Below the pieces are notes generated by a model. The model was not told the origin of the DNA and made no database searches. It was given only the letters and a program-made list of their open reading frames with translations. From contig AEPI01000070.1 of the NCBI GenBank assembly GCA_000193795.2, forward strand, positions 1 to 23,959: a stretch of 23,959 bases of DNA, given 5' to 3'. Below are positions 23,955 to 23,959 of this stretch, one piece after another. Each line of letters starts with the position of its first letter. Position 1 is the first letter of the stretch. The translations under genes and the position numbers were made by a program. The DNA comes from Neisseria lactamica NS19. Lineage in GTDB: Bacteria > Pseudomonadota > Gammaproteobacteria > Burkholderiales > Neisseriaceae.

Positions 23955-23959
23955 ATCCC

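Overview
The window holds a nearly complete type VI secretion system (T6SS) gene cluster, almost certainly from a commensal Neisseria. The genus call rests on Neisseria DNA uptake sequences found by eye: six exact copies of the AGGTCGTCTGAA dialect, which is associated with N. mucosa/N. sicca-like species, and two exact copies of AGGCCGTCTGAA. Codon use and moderate GC also fit. The species cannot be fixed from the window. The pathogens N. meningitidis and N. gonorrhoeae are not known to carry a T6SS; commensals such as N. cinerea are.

Layout. The left edge (1-796, minus strand) is the N-terminal part of an Rhs-family protein, probably a T6SS effector, cut by the window edge. A 357-bp AT-rich divergent intergenic region follows. 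From about 1154 everything is on the plus strand, in the order tagF, tssA, tssB, tssC, hcp (tssD), tagJ, tssE, tssF, tssG, tssH (clpV), tssJ, tssK, tssL (with a C-terminal OmpA-like domain), tssM, vgrG (tssI), and a DUF2169 adaptor-like gene. All 13 core tss genes are present. Possible internal transcription breaks are a good hairpin after hcp and weaker ones after tssG and tssH.

How it works together. TssJ, TssL and TssM form the envelope-spanning complex, and the OmpA-like domain of TssL can grip peptidoglycan. TssK, TssE, TssF and TssG (with VgrG) form the baseplate. TssA with TagJ, TssB and TssC handles sheath assembly, Hcp is the tube, and ClpV recycles contracted sheath. TagF is an accessory regulator. 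No PpkA, PppA or Fha gene is in the window. VgrG ends in a long octad-repeat beta-helix spike without an effector domain.

The right end (22177-23959) is the most unusual part. The DUF2169 gene is interrupted by a one-base frameshift in an A7 run. It is followed by an inverted-uptake-sequence hairpin, then a PAAR-like (DUF4150-type) gene reduced to about 16 codons, then a short apparent 3' tail of another gene, then a small AT-rich polytopic membrane protein that looks like an orphan immunity gene and whose start is also disturbed at an A6 run. This block lies between two 39-bp direct repeats that are 37/39 identical. It reads as a decayed or recombined effector-immunity cassette behind the VgrG/adaptor module.
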